Positions 27,364 to 35,847 of a DNA stretch of 64,000 nt are shown in pieces. The notes below the pieces were generated by a model. That model was given only the letters and a program-made list of their open reading frames with translations. It had not been told where the DNA came from and did no database searches. The stretch's first letter is position 1. Each line of letters starts with the position of its first letter. A program made the translations under genes and the position numbers. Origin of the DNA: Buttiauxella ferragutiae (GTDB taxonomy: Bacteria > Pseudomonadota > Gammaproteobacteria > Enterobacterales > Enterobacteriaceae); assembly GCF_001654915.1 (NCBI RefSeq), contig NZ_LXEQ01000051.1, one strand, 5' to 3'.

Positions 27364-27545
27364 GATGTTACACCTTGCAAGTTAATTTTAGTCCCATAAC
27401 CCTGGATAATATCAAGGGGTGTATCTATGATCTGCATATGCGTCCCCTTGGTACTCAACTAACTATTACAATGGCACAATGGATAAACTGTCATACAAAA
27501 GTTTAAATTTTTTAATTTGTTAATGCGGAAGTATTAAAGACTGTA

Positions 27546-27671
27546 TATACCCGTCATCCTTCAAGTTGCAGGGGTGTTGGCTGCACTCATAAATCCCAGT
27601 CACTTACTCAAGTAAGCCCTGAGAATTTGCTCCCTTGCCGCCTACATGCAACTCGAATTATTTTGGGTATA
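27546..27671. repeat. ERIC element (about 126 bp)
   Basis: TATACCCGTCATCCTTCAAG ... AATTATTTTGGGTATA with the central CAGTCACTTACTCAAGTAAG core, a closer match to the ERIC consensus than the copy at 26355. It ends 42 bases before the TIR-like start codon and probably forms part of its leader. The rest of the 350-bp gap (27364-27545) shows nothing recognisable. Confidence 0.92.
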
Positions 27672-27713
27672 GATGATACTTTAAATATGTTAAATCTTGC
27701 AAAGGGTGACCGT

Positions 27714-28517
27714 ATGAATCACTTTATCCATTACATCAGAAGAGATATCCTTCTTCAAAAAAATGATGACATTGCTGCCCCGCCATTTTATGCGGCAAGA
27801 AAAAAAACTCCGGAATCTATATATTATCCCACTTATCACATAACAAGGTCTACGCAGGGGCCTGCAAGCCGCATTAAGCCGGGGGATGTTATCTGGGTTG
27901 TCGCTCAATTGTATTCTCCTTGGGATTCTTGTTGGCAGCAGTTACCCCCTGGTTTAGACATGAAACTTATCGTGGAAAGCATTAGCCAAAAAGTTGTCAA
28001 TGACCGCCCGTTACTGTGTTTTAGAGCCGCAGAAGGGTCAATGTGGTTTCCATATAAAAATGCCGTTGAGATCTTGATTGAATTGCAGACGTTGAACCAA
28101 AATAATACCGAGATGCGTTTATGGGGAAATCCAGAACAACAAATTGGTTACTATTTGCAGAGCATTAGGCAGCTAAAAGATGGAGCTAAACTTCAGGAAT
28201 GGGCTTCGAATATCAATCTGGAACCCTTTGATTTTATCAGTTATAGAATTAAAGATGGAACATTCCAGGCATGGCTTCAGGTAGCCAAATTAATCAATGA
28301 TGAGAAAGTTGTATTTTGGGACCGCTGGACATTACCGAGGCGTATGGTCGAAAGACGCGAATTTATCGATGACACGATTTTAACTGACTTCCTTCAGCAA
28401 AAAATTCAGCAGTGTCGCCAGGTGATACCTATTCATTCCGATCTGTATGGTGCGCCAGGAAGCTATTCAGCACTGGAAAAGGCATACGCAATAGGTTTAG
28501 GAAAATTAAAACCTTGA
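27714..28517 (+). CDS. TIR-like domain protein, possible NAD-cleaving or signalling enzyme
   Basis: A 267-residue cytosolic protein without signal or TM segments. The C-terminal third reads as a TIR fold: strand A FDFISYR (172-178) with D181, strand B VVFWDRW (199-205), helix TDFLQQKI (224-231) and strand D/helix D SDLYGAPGSYSALE (242-255). E255 sits where the catalytic glutamate of TIR NADases lies (the S-x-x-x-E position). The N-terminal 130 residues, with IKPGDVIWVVAQL (54-66), are an unrecognised domain that could sense or oligomerise. The start at 27714 follows AAAGGG; a 29-codon extension would run back into the ERIC element. TIR proteins in bacteria often work in phage defence, usually with a partner. 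Family call is from motif reading only. Confidence 0.6.
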   Translation: MNHFIHYIRRDILLQKNDDIAAPPFYAARKKTPESIYYPTYHITRSTQGPASRIKPGDVIWVVAQLYSPWDSCWQQLPPGLDMKLIVESISQKVVNDRPLLCFRAAEGSMWFPYKNAVEILIELQTLNQNNTEMRLWGNPEQQIGYYLQSIRQLKDGAKLQEWASNINLEPFDFISYRIKDGTFQAWLQVAKLINDEKVVFWDRWTLPRRMVERREFIDDTILTDFLQQKIQQCRQVIPIHSDLYGAPGSYSALEKAYAIGLGKLKP

Positions 28518-28685
28518 GAAACAATTAACACTTTTCCACCATATATTTCTACAAACTAGCCATCCTCATAGCAGCTGTAGGCAGCTTCAAGGTAGAAGCG
28601 GACATGATCAGAGCAATACCCTGCGATAATCAAACGGCTGGACAGTTCACCCCGAGATGCTGAACATGCCCAGCACACAGAAAAA

Positions 28686-28703
28686 ACCCCGTTCCTTCGG
28701 GGT
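28686..28703 (-). terminator. Intrinsic terminator of the Nudix gene
   Basis: ACCCCG (28686-28691), 6-nt loop, CGGGGT (28698-28703). On the minus strand it is followed by six T (28681-28686), a textbook intrinsic terminator 60 bases past the Nudix stop codon. On the plus strand it could also slow transcription from the TIR-like gene. The remaining 28518-28680 shows no feature. Confidence 0.85.
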
Positions 28704-28765
28704 CTAACACTTTATATAAAAAGGTTAAAACTCACGCTCCAAAACTATCGGGAAGTAGTTTAATC

Positions 28766-29230
28766 TCAGCCAAGTACTTTCATGGCTTCTTCAAGTCCAT
28801 AACCAAAATAATCGGTCAAATAATCTGAATTAAAATTCTGGTCATTCCAGCAGTTTTCTATTGGCAGACTGACCAATTCCGTAAATGGCTCGTCGTATTT
28901 ATTGGTTATTTTAGGGCGTTTAGAAACATCGAGATTATTGAACCCTTCAACCAAAGCAGGTACATTTTCAGTTACTACGATAACAAATTTAGCACCCACA
29001 GCTTTTTTATGGGTAATCTCATTGCCCCATGGTTGATGGTTTTCAAGTTTAATACCCGTTTCTTCTTCAAGCTCACGAATAACGGTACCGAAGCTATTTT
29101 TATCTCTATTTTCAAATTTCCCGCCGGGGAGATGATATCCACGGCGTTCCTCGGGTGGATTTCCCGACTTGCCACCTTTGGCAACGAGCACGTATTTCCT
29201 ATCAGTGAGTATGAGATATATTTTAGCCAT
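28766..29230 (-). CDS. Nudix hydrolase-like protein
   Basis: A 154-residue protein with a recognisable Nudix region: LPGGKF (about 34-39) and the catalytic helix RELEEETGI (52-60), giving the REUxEExGU part intact. The front half of the box is irregular: there is one extra residue between the glycine and the arginine and the first conserved glutamate is replaced (Asp or Lys by alignment), so activity is uncertain. Nudix enzymes hydrolyse nucleoside-diphosphate-linked compounds such as ADP-ribose, NADH or dNTPs. Start supported by AGGAATTAATT. It converges on the TIR-like gene and shares its A/T-rich composition. Confidence 0.82.
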   Translation of the reverse strand: MAKIYLILTDRKYVLVAKGGKSGNPPEERRGYHLPGGKFENRDKNSFGTVIRELEEETGIKLENHQPWGNEITHKKAVGAKFVIVVTENVPALVEGFNNLDVSKRPKITNKYDEPFTELVSLPIENCWNDQNFNSDYLTDYFGYGLEEAMKVLG

Positions 29231-29332
29231 AATTAATTCCTGTATTTATATATGAACAACTCTCACCGCACAGGCAAAGACTCAGATTGCCTGTGAGGGA
29301 GATTCTTATGCTCAGCTAATTAAATGTATTTT

Positions 29333-30091
29333 CTACAATGAAGTTATTTTATTGCTGAAAACATCTAGTGACTTATGACCCACTGATGGTTCAAATTGCT
29401 CGTGTGAATCAAGATCTAATGCAAAATCAGATACGTGATTAAGAGGTTTTGATTTTGGATTGAATACATAATAGAGATCCTGGCATTTTTTAAGCATGCC
29501 AGCAGTATCAATGTCTTTATTTTCTGCTTTAACCGTCACTTGATATACCTGGATAAAATCATTCAGTGTGACTTTGCTCATGTCGACAATTGAACGGTAG
29601 AGCACAAATGAGCTGACCTTATCGCATTTTGATTTCAATGATGTGGATGTCACCGTGCGTGACCACCCAGCAAAATCGAGGCGAACCATTGATGCACCTT
29701 CAAGAATAGCGCAATACCTGAGTACTTCGCTTTCAGAACCCTCAGTTGAACCAAAAAGAATATTGACAAACCCACTAACTATTGTTGCAACAGCAGATTT
29801 ATTGTCGCCTGCAACGAAATCTGATACCGAATTATTCACAACGTCAGTAATATTTTTTGCATTATCTGACGTAAAGGCTTTTGTTTGATAAATAAAAGAT
29901 TGTATTGAACTTATGGGAAACGTTCTATTGGTACCAAGCCCTGCACCTAATAAATCTGTGTTTATTTTTTCTGCGTAATATTGAGTCTTTGACTGACCCA
30001 GAGCCATGAGAGTATCAAGATGAGCTGAGCACTCATCCCTTAACTCCGGGGATAGGTCTTGACCAAGCAATGCTTTAGTAATTGCAGCCAT
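29333..30091 (-). CDS. Orphan protein of 252 residues
   Basis: I do not recognise this family. The protein has no signal peptide and no convincing TM helix. The N-terminal half is helical with a weakly hydrophobic stretch (SAVATIVSGFVNILFGS, about 118-134). The C-terminal half looks like alternating strands (SSFVLYRSIVDMSKVTLNDF and QVYQVTVKAE). Start is supported by GGAGATGTCATT. It is 102 bases upstream of the Nudix gene on the same strand, without a T-tailed terminator between them (only a 9-bp stem at 29269-29295), so the two may be cotranscribed. A/T-rich like its neighbours. Confidence 0.7.
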   Translation of the reverse strand: MAAITKALLGQDLSPELRDECSAHLDTLMALGQSKTQYYAEKINTDLLGAGLGTNRTFPISSIQSFIYQTKAFTSDNAKNITDVVNNSVSDFVAGDNKSAVATIVSGFVNILFGSTEGSESEVLRYCAILEGASMVRLDFAGWSRTVTSTSLKSKCDKVSSFVLYRSIVDMSKVTLNDFIQVYQVTVKAENKDIDTAGMLKKCQDLYYVFNPKSKPLNHVSDFALDLDSHEQFEPSVGHKSLDVFSNKITSL

Positions 30092-30528
30092 AATGACATC
30101 TCCAATAACTATTAAACATCAGGAATGTTATTTTTTAATATCGAAACCATTAATTTCGTCATTAACAATAACAAGATCGTTGGTGAAATTGAATTATGAT
30201 TCCGCTGGCTTGCTGCATATATAATACTTTCAGTTGACACCAGCGATATTTCTAAATCTTTTCGCTGATATTTTTGTAACAAAAAAAAGATAACAGATCA
30301 AAATCAATAATTTCGCCGCTGACAAAAAATATTATTAATTATATCTTGAGTGTAATCATTCTGTGGTCACATCCCATTAACAAGTAATATTCCCAATTAA
30401 TTCAGTACCGACCAGGTAGATCAAATCTCCCCGTGAAAATTTTGATCGCTTCTATACTGAAAACAAAGGTATTCTTGCAAATACATTCATAGAACTCATG
30501 TTCGTTCAATGGGGAGACTGGGAGCAAC
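30092..30528. other. Gene-free A/T-rich gap of 437 bp
   Basis: This gap lies between the divergent orphan gene and the outer-membrane barrel gene, so it must carry both promoters. TTGACA occurs at 30234-30239 but without a good -10 at the right distance. I see no open frame, repeat or clear operator in it. Confidence 0.6.
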
Positions 30529-31482
30529 ATGACGGTGCCGTACTCTTATGCTTTGCCCATTATTGCTGCGCTGTCGTTAGCCAGCCCGGTGAGTTATGCC
30601 GTTGATGCGAGCCGCCCTAAAAAGCATGCTGATGCGGTACTCGCGCTAATGAGTTACACCGTCTGGCCGGATATCACCGCCAGCGATCTGAATATCGATA
30701 GCGGTACCAGCGGGACGCAAGAGCTATCCATTACCCAGTTCGGCGGTGGCGCAACCATCAGCAAGGAAGTCCCTCTCTATCTTGAAGGGACGATGGGTTA
30801 CAGCCGTTATGACCCGCAATTTGTACTTTCCGACGGGACCCAAAGCCGCAAAATCCCGACCAAATGGAACAGTCTAACCGCCACGGGTGGCGTTGGCTGG
30901 GATTTTCACGTCTATACCGATAGATGGGGTGGCAACCTGGTATTGCGCCCAATCTTCAATTTCATGCTCGGCACCATGGCCAGTGACCTACGCATTGGCA
31001 CTTATGTTTTCAAACGACGTACTAATAAAGATTTTGATTTTCTGAATGGTGGGCGTCTCAATGCCTATGGTTTGGGCGGTTCGCTGATGCTCGATTATGA
31101 ATTGTTCTCAAAACCTCAGGATATCGATATCGAGTTGCGTTATTCCGACATGACTCTGCGCAGTTTTGGCAGCACATCCGAAGCCGTTAGAGGCGAGGCC
31201 AACACGCAAAATCTGGGCGTTTATCTGCGTCGTCGTGCTCCTGTCTCGGACTGGACGTTGCTCAATAAGCCGCTACGTTATGTTCTGGAAGGGGCACATA
31301 CCGAGTATTTGGGGGAGCAACGTGGGCAACTCGGTTTTAATAGCCTGACGTCGATGGGGTTAGGGTTCGAGCTAGATAGCAGTGATTATGATGTTTTCAT
31401 CACCCGCACGCGGCTGGTGGCGCGTTATATGTTTGGTAATAACACCAATGGTTACGGTTTAGGGTTGGCGATGAGTTTTTAA
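30529..31482 (+). CDS. Outer-membrane beta-barrel (solitary autotransporter-type barrel)
   Basis: A 317-residue protein with a Sec signal peptide (about 25 residues, ending SPVSYA) and no passenger domain. The body shows alternating amphipathic strands and ends with the barrel-insertion signal YGLGLAMSF, whose C-terminal phenylalanine is recognised by the BAM complex. It resembles the family described as solitary outer-membrane autotransporter beta-barrels. A porin- or adhesion-type role cannot be decided. Base composition is closer to the core than the preceding genes. It starts after GGGGAGACTGGGAGCAAC. Confidence 0.82.
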   Translation: MTVPYSYALPIIAALSLASPVSYAVDASRPKKHADAVLALMSYTVWPDITASDLNIDSGTSGTQELSITQFGGGATISKEVPLYLEGTMGYSRYDPQFVLSDGTQSRKIPTKWNSLTATGGVGWDFHVYTDRWGGNLVLRPIFNFMLGTMASDLRIGTYVFKRRTNKDFDFLNGGRLNAYGLGGSLMLDYELFSKPQDIDIELRYSDMTLRSFGSTSEAVRGEANTQNLGVYLRRRAPVSDWTLLNKPLRYVLEGAHTEYLGEQRGQLGFNSLTSMGLGFELDSSDYDVFITRTRLVARYMFGNNTNGYGLGLAMSF

Positions 31483-31680
31483 CGCGGGTTGATTTTGCAA
31501 AGCCTGGGAGTTGTCACCCAATCATGTGCACAACATCAGATTGCAGAAATAACGGTAAGCTCAACTACTATTTAAAAAACGTTGATATATCTCAGATGTC
31601 ATCGGAGCAAACTGGGATACATCAACGGTTGCAGCTTATCTTATACACACCAGCACACGACATTTGTATACAAGCCGGAA

Positions 31681-32004
31681 TTACTCGACCATAAAGTTCA
31701 TGTGATGCACACGCAGGTTATATTTTTCAACAATAATCTTAGTTGCATTCATACTCGCGATGCGTTGCTGTGAGTTTAACGCTTGTTCCATCGCATTTTT
31801 ATCTTCATAACTGTGCTGCATCATCAAAATAACATTCTGATGACGCTCAGACTCTATAAATTCTGGCTTACTCAATACAACACCTTTATTACCAGGGAAA
31901 GTACGGATAATAGGTGCAACTTCTTTTTCCATATAATTGTAAAAGTCTATTTTTTCTTCATTGTTTAAATCAGCTTCAAAAAAAGCAGTTCTTATAATAG
32001 TCAT
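31681..32004 (-). CDS. ABM-type small dimeric protein, last gene of the yia-like operon
   Basis: A 107-residue protein that looks like a dimeric alpha/beta-barrel of the antibiotic-biosynthesis-monooxygenase/stress-response type: N-terminal IIRTAFFEAD strand, central QNVILMMQHSYED strand and a C-terminal helix-strand. It follows sgbU by 66 bases on the same strand and in the same A/T-rich style, so it is probably cotranscribed. The E. coli yia operon has no such gene. A role as a small isomerase or quinol oxygenase acting on an ascorbate-type intermediate is possible but unsupported. The downstream gap 31483-31680 shows nothing. Confidence 0.65.
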   Translation of the reverse strand: MTIIRTAFFEADLNNEEKIDFYNYMEKEVAPIIRTFPGNKGVVLSKPEFIESERHQNVILMMQHSYEDKNAMEQALNSQQRIASMNATKIIVEKYNLRVHHMNFMVE

Positions 32005-32070
32005 ATGTTTATCCTACTGAGTTAATAATTTATCAGAGAAAAAATCCGAATGGTTTATTGTTTGAATAAA

Positions 32071-32952
32071 TTAAAGATAAAAGCCTGCTTTATTGGCTGT
32101 TTCTTGCAATGTCTTCTTGGCTTCTTTAATGTTTTCAAACCATTTGTCATCTTGAGCCCACATTTCAATAACAAAAGGTGAGCAATAATCCATAGCGGCT
32201 AGAGTTTTAAAAATTGAGAAAAAATCAACCTCACCTTCACCAATCACTAAGTCGCGGAACTGGCCTTTAGACGTACTAGAAACACGACGAGTATCTTTTA
32301 AGTGGACTTGAATAATATGGTCTTTTGACAACATTAACTCAGTACACACATCATAATTCCAGCCAGTTATATTCCCCACATCAGGATAGGCCATGAAGTA
32401 AGGGGATGGGATTTCACGTTTCAGAACTTCAAATTTACTTAACGAGTTTAAATATGGCGTATCCATAATTTCCACGCCAAGCATTACACCCGCTTTTTCT
32501 GCCATTTTCGCAGCTTGTTTCATACCATCAATAAAGCGCAGGTGTGTACTCTCAGATTGAGGTTCATAATAAACATCGTAACCTGCCATCTGAATGCAAC
32601 GAATACCAAGTTTATAGGCTAATGTGATCGCCTTTTCCATAATAGAAAGCGCTTCCAGGCGAATAGTTTCGTCCATAGAGCCAAAGGGAAACTTTCTATG
32701 CGCGCTTAAACACATGGACTGCAATGGCATGCCATGCTTTATGCATAAATTACGTAACTCATATATCTCTTCATCAGACCAGTCCAGTCGGGCTCTTCGC
32801 TCATCTGTCTCATCAACTGAAATTTCAACGAAATCAAAGCCAGCATCTTTGGAGTAGAGTAATCTATCTTCCCAACTTAATGTTGCTGGCATTGCTTTCT
32901 CATAAATCCCTAGCCTGTATTTTTCAGTAAAGTTAATCACTTGATCCTCCAT
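32071..32952 (-). CDS. sgbU: L-xylulose/L-ribulose-5-phosphate 3-epimerase (UlaE/SgbU type)
   Basis: A 293-residue TIM-barrel enzyme close in length to E. coli SgbU (286) and UlaE (284). Metal-ligand segments are present: DFVEISVDE, MLGVEIMDT (Glu), MAYPDVGN (Asp), IIQVHLKDT (His) and FVIEMW (Glu). It interconverts L-xylulose-5-phosphate and L-ribulose-5-phosphate in L-ascorbate / 2,3-diketo-L-gulonate breakdown. Its start overlaps the end of the IclR gene by 20 bases. Confidence 0.9.
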   Translation of the reverse strand: MEDQVINFTEKYRLGIYEKAMPATLSWEDRLLYSKDAGFDFVEISVDETDERRARLDWSDEEIYELRNLCIKHGMPLQSMCLSAHRKFPFGSMDETIRLEALSIMEKAITLAYKLGIRCIQMAGYDVYYEPQSESTHLRFIDGMKQAAKMAEKAGVMLGVEIMDTPYLNSLSKFEVLKREIPSPYFMAYPDVGNITGWNYDVCTELMLSKDHIIQVHLKDTRRVSSTSKGQFRDLVIGEGEVDFFSIFKTLAAMDYCSPFVIEMWAQDDKWFENIKEAKKTLQETANKAGFYL

Positions 32953-33709
32953 AATTTAAGTGCTGTTGAATTCTATCAGTAAATACTTTTACTTTATCAG
33001 CGATCACCGAATAACCAATTTGCCGCATTTTAGGTGTCAATGTAGACACGCTCACCGCATAAACAGGTGTGCCATTTTTGTCAAGGATGGGAACGGCTAT
33101 ACAGGATATTCCAGCCTCATTTTCTTCATCATCAATTGCATAACCTCGGACTTTAATCTGCCCAAGAGTATCAAAAAAAGGTTCTTTGTCTAAAATAGTG
33201 TTTTCTGTTAATTTCTGCATGACACTGGAGTTTCGTTGCCAATATGACTCTTTCACCGCATCAGTACTAAATGCTAAATAGCACTTACCTGCTGCAGAAC
33301 AATACATAGGTGAATGCAATCCAACATAAGTACGGGTTCTGAATGAAGCATCTCGAGGTTCAAGTTTATCCTGGAAAATTATATTATCTGCATCAAAGGA
33401 TAAAAAATTAACGGTTTCATTTAATTCAGAAAGTAATTCGGATAGGTAGGGTTTAACAACCCCAGTAACGTCTGAATTCAATGCTGCATGGCCTAATTGC
33501 ATCAACTTCATCGTCAAACGATATTCTTTTCCTGAAAACATCTGGGCAACATAGCCAGATGACTCAAAGGTAGAAAGAACTCTATGAATAGATGACTTAT
33601 TAAAGCCCGTCCCCTCAGATATATCTTGTAAAGAAACACCGTTAGGATACTGCCCCAAATACTCAAGGATAGTTAAGGCTTTAGATAGTGATTTAATTTG
33701 CTCACTCAT
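32933..33709 (-). CDS. IclR-family regulator (YiaJ-like) inside the operon
   Basis: A 258-residue IclR-type repressor: winged HTH at the N-terminus (LQDISEGTGFNKSSIHRVLSTF, about 24-45) and an effector domain with YCSAAGKCYLAF and GYAIDDEENEAGISCIAVPI, the standard IclR signature. The E. coli counterpart YiaJ is encoded divergently from yiaK. Here the gene lies between sgbH (6-base gap) and sgbU (20-base overlap), so the regulator would be made together with the enzymes, giving autoregulation of the whole operon. Confidence 0.9.
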   Translation of the reverse strand: MSEQIKSLSKALTILEYLGQYPNGVSLQDISEGTGFNKSSIHRVLSTFESSGYVAQMFSGKEYRLTMKLMQLGHAALNSDVTGVVKPYLSELLSELNETVNFLSFDADNIIFQDKLEPRDASFRTRTYVGLHSPMYCSAAGKCYLAFSTDAVKESYWQRNSSVMQKLTENTILDKEPFFDTLGQIKVRGYAIDDEENEAGISCIAVPILDKNGTPVYAVSVSTLTPKMRQIGYSVIADKVKVFTDRIQQHLNYGGSSD

Positions 33710-33715
33710 AAATGT

Positions 33716-34366
33716 CTACCAATGTTTTTTAATTTCACTATGAAAATGTTGAGCGATATCTGGACCATCTGAATCAGCTAAAGCTCTACCGGCAATAAAT
33801 GCTTTAACATTGATGCCCTTGAATAAATGAATATCTTCCGGAACAATGCCACCCGTGACGGAAAGCTCTAATCCTAATTCAGATAGTTTTTTAAGTTTTA
33901 CCAGATCATCTTCTGTCCAGTTTACTCCAGCTAATTCAGCATCACGAGATCTATGGTAAATAGCTTGTCTTACTCCCATTGCTACCCAATCTCTTGCATT
34001 ATCATAGGTCCAGTTACCATAAAGCTCTATTTGAACTTCGCCTTTAAACTCATCAGTTATCTTTTTAGCTGCGCGAATAGTTTCTATATGTGCAGCAGCA
34101 CTGACAGTAACCCAGTTTGCCCCTGCCTGCATGGCTAAACGCGTTAAAATGGCGCTGGCATCAGTAATTTTCATATCACAAACAATGATATGGTTTGGAT
34201 ACTTTTCACGCAAAATAGCGACGCAATCAATACCATACGAAAAGGCTAAAATGGTACCAACTTCAATAACATCTAAATCTCTTGATACCAATTCAACAGA
34301 TTTTAATGCAGATTCAATCGTTGTGGCATCAAGAGCCATTTGCAGTAAGGGCCTGGTCATCTTCAT
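33716..34366 (-). CDS. sgbH: 3-keto-L-gulonate-6-phosphate decarboxylase
   Basis: A 216-residue (beta/alpha)8 enzyme of the orotidine-phosphate-decarboxylase suprafamily, matching UlaD/SgbH (E. coli SgbH about 220). The metal/catalytic motif DxKxxD is seen in VCDMKITDAS (about 63-72), with the phosphate-binding region SVTGGIVPED near the C-terminus. It turns 3-keto-L-gulonate-6-phosphate into L-xylulose-5-phosphate and CO2. It overlaps lyxK by 4 bases. Confidence 0.93.
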   Translation of the reverse strand: MKMTRPLLQMALDATTIESALKSVELVSRDLDVIEVGTILAFSYGIDCVAILREKYPNHIIVCDMKITDASAILTRLAMQAGANWVTVSAAAHIETIRAAKKITDEFKGEVQIELYGNWTYDNARDWVAMGVRQAIYHRSRDAELAGVNWTEDDLVKLKKLSELGLELSVTGGIVPEDIHLFKGINVKAFIAGRALADSDGPDIAQHFHSEIKKHW

Positions 34367-35847
34367 GATTCCTCGAATTCTTTGAAAAGTTGTACAAGCT
34401 TCTGATATTTATTATATTTATTCTGGAATTTGATAAAATTATCAGAATCTGGCTTAAATTGCACTGTTTGTGTTTGAATATTTTTAACGCAATCACTGAC
34501 AGTTGGATATTCATCGGCGCCAACCATAGCAACAATAGCCGCACCTAACGCACCGGTTTCATCTATATTTAAGACTTCAACCGTCATACCGCTCAAATCT
34601 GCTAGCATTTGCATCCATGTTCTACAAGAGACAGGGCCTCCTGTTACTTTCAGAACTTTAGCCTCTGGAAATCTAATACGCATTCGTTCTAAATGAACAT
34701 TATGACAAAATAAAATACCTTCCCATATTGCCTGGATTATATGTCCTTTGGTGTGGTGCGCTTGTAAACCATAGAAACCAGATTTGAGACCTAGTCCCTG
34801 ATTAGAACCATACAAAAATGGAACAAAAAATACACTGCTAGATGCAACCTCTAGATCTGAAACCAAGGCCTCATTATCTTTATGATTAAAGCTACCATTT
34901 TCCCCAAGATAGTTTGAAAACCACTCATAATTCCCTGCCGAGGTAGGGCTCGCTTCATGTATAACATATTCATCAGTGATTGCATGACGACCATAAACGA
35001 AATTATATTTTTCTTGAGTAATTGATTTTGTAATCCCGGAGGTTACTGCCCATGTCCCCATTACATAATTAAGTGAATTTTCACCAGAGTTAATACCTGA
35101 GCATAATGCCGTTGAGACTACATCAAATAGGCCACCGAAAACAGGCGTTCCAGCAGACAACCCTGTTTCTTTTGCAACCTCTTCAGTAATATAACCACCG
35201 ATATCATTAGAATTAATTATTGGTGGTAATGCACTCCATACTTCTTCAATGCCAAATAAATGTAATAAATCTAAATCATACTTTCCTGTATGGGCATTAA
35301 AAAAATTACTTTCAGACATATTAGTAATTTCAGCGGCAATGACATCTGTAAAACGATAACGAAGATAGTCATGAGCCATCAAGATTGAACCAATATTGCA
35401 GTAAGTATCGGGCTGATTATCTTTAAGCCAGCGAACAATCGATACAGGATGTCCAGTCCATAATGTCTGTAATGTTTTTTGATAAACAATATTTGGCAAC
35501 CCTTCACTCATCCACTTTTTCACTATTGGTAATGAGCGTGAGTCTGAAGACATAATTCCTCGTTCTAAAGCATGCCCTCTTTTATCAAGTAAGTAAACAC
35601 CTTTACCTTGTGCCGAAATGCCCAATCCTTTAATTTTTTTTGGGTCTATTGCCGTTACGCTTAATAATTCTTTAATTGCAATGACTGCATCATTCCATAA
35701 TGCATTCAGATCACGTTCGACCCACCCTTGCTTTTCATTAATAACACTCGCTGATTTTCTTACTAACCCATGCTGATTGCCATGCGCATCAAACAGGGCC
35801 GCTTTCATAAAAGTCCCACCGGAGTCCAAGCCAATGTAATAATTCAT
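34363..35847 (-). CDS. lyxK: FGGY carbohydrate kinase, L-xylulose/3-keto-L-gulonate kinase LyxK
   Basis: A 494-residue FGGY kinase similar in size to E. coli LyxK (498). The N-terminal YIGLDSGGTFMKAALFD is the phosphate-binding segment, and the C-terminal ATPase part shows AIWEGILFCHN and VLKVTGGPVSCRTWMQMLADL. In the yia route it phosphorylates L-xylulose or 3-keto-L-gulonate. Both ends overlap their neighbours (yiaL and sgbH) by 4 bases, the hallmark of a translationally coupled operon. Confidence 0.92.
   Translation of the reverse strand: MNYYIGLDSGGTFMKAALFDAHGNQHGLVRKSASVINEKQGWVERDLNALWNDAVIAIKELLSVTAIDPKKIKGLGISAQGKGVYLLDKRGHALERGIMSSDSRSLPIVKKWMSEGLPNIVYQKTLQTLWTGHPVSIVRWLKDNQPDTYCNIGSILMAHDYLRYRFTDVIAAEITNMSESNFFNAHTGKYDLDLLHLFGIEEVWSALPPIINSNDIGGYITEEVAKETGLSAGTPVFGGLFDVVSTALCSGINSGENSLNYVMGTWAVTSGITKSITQEKYNFVYGRHAITDEYVIHEASPTSAGNYEWFSNYLGENGSFNHKDNEALVSDLEVASSSVFFVPFLYGSNQGLGLKSGFYGLQAHHTKGHIIQAIWEGILFCHNVHLERMRIRFPEAKVLKVTGGPVSCRTWMQMLADLSGMTVEVLNIDETGALGAAIVAMVGADEYPTVSDCVKNIQTQTVQFKPDSDNFIKFQNKYNKYQKLVQLFKEFEES

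Noticed and set aside
29333..30091. Cyt-type (delta-endotoxin) cytolysin fold for the orphan protein
   Set aside because: Only a vague resemblance in the order of helical and strand-rich parts; no motif I can defend.
30181..30360. Promoter from TTGACA at 30234-30239
   Set aside because: No acceptable -10 hexamer at 15-19 bases on the plus strand.
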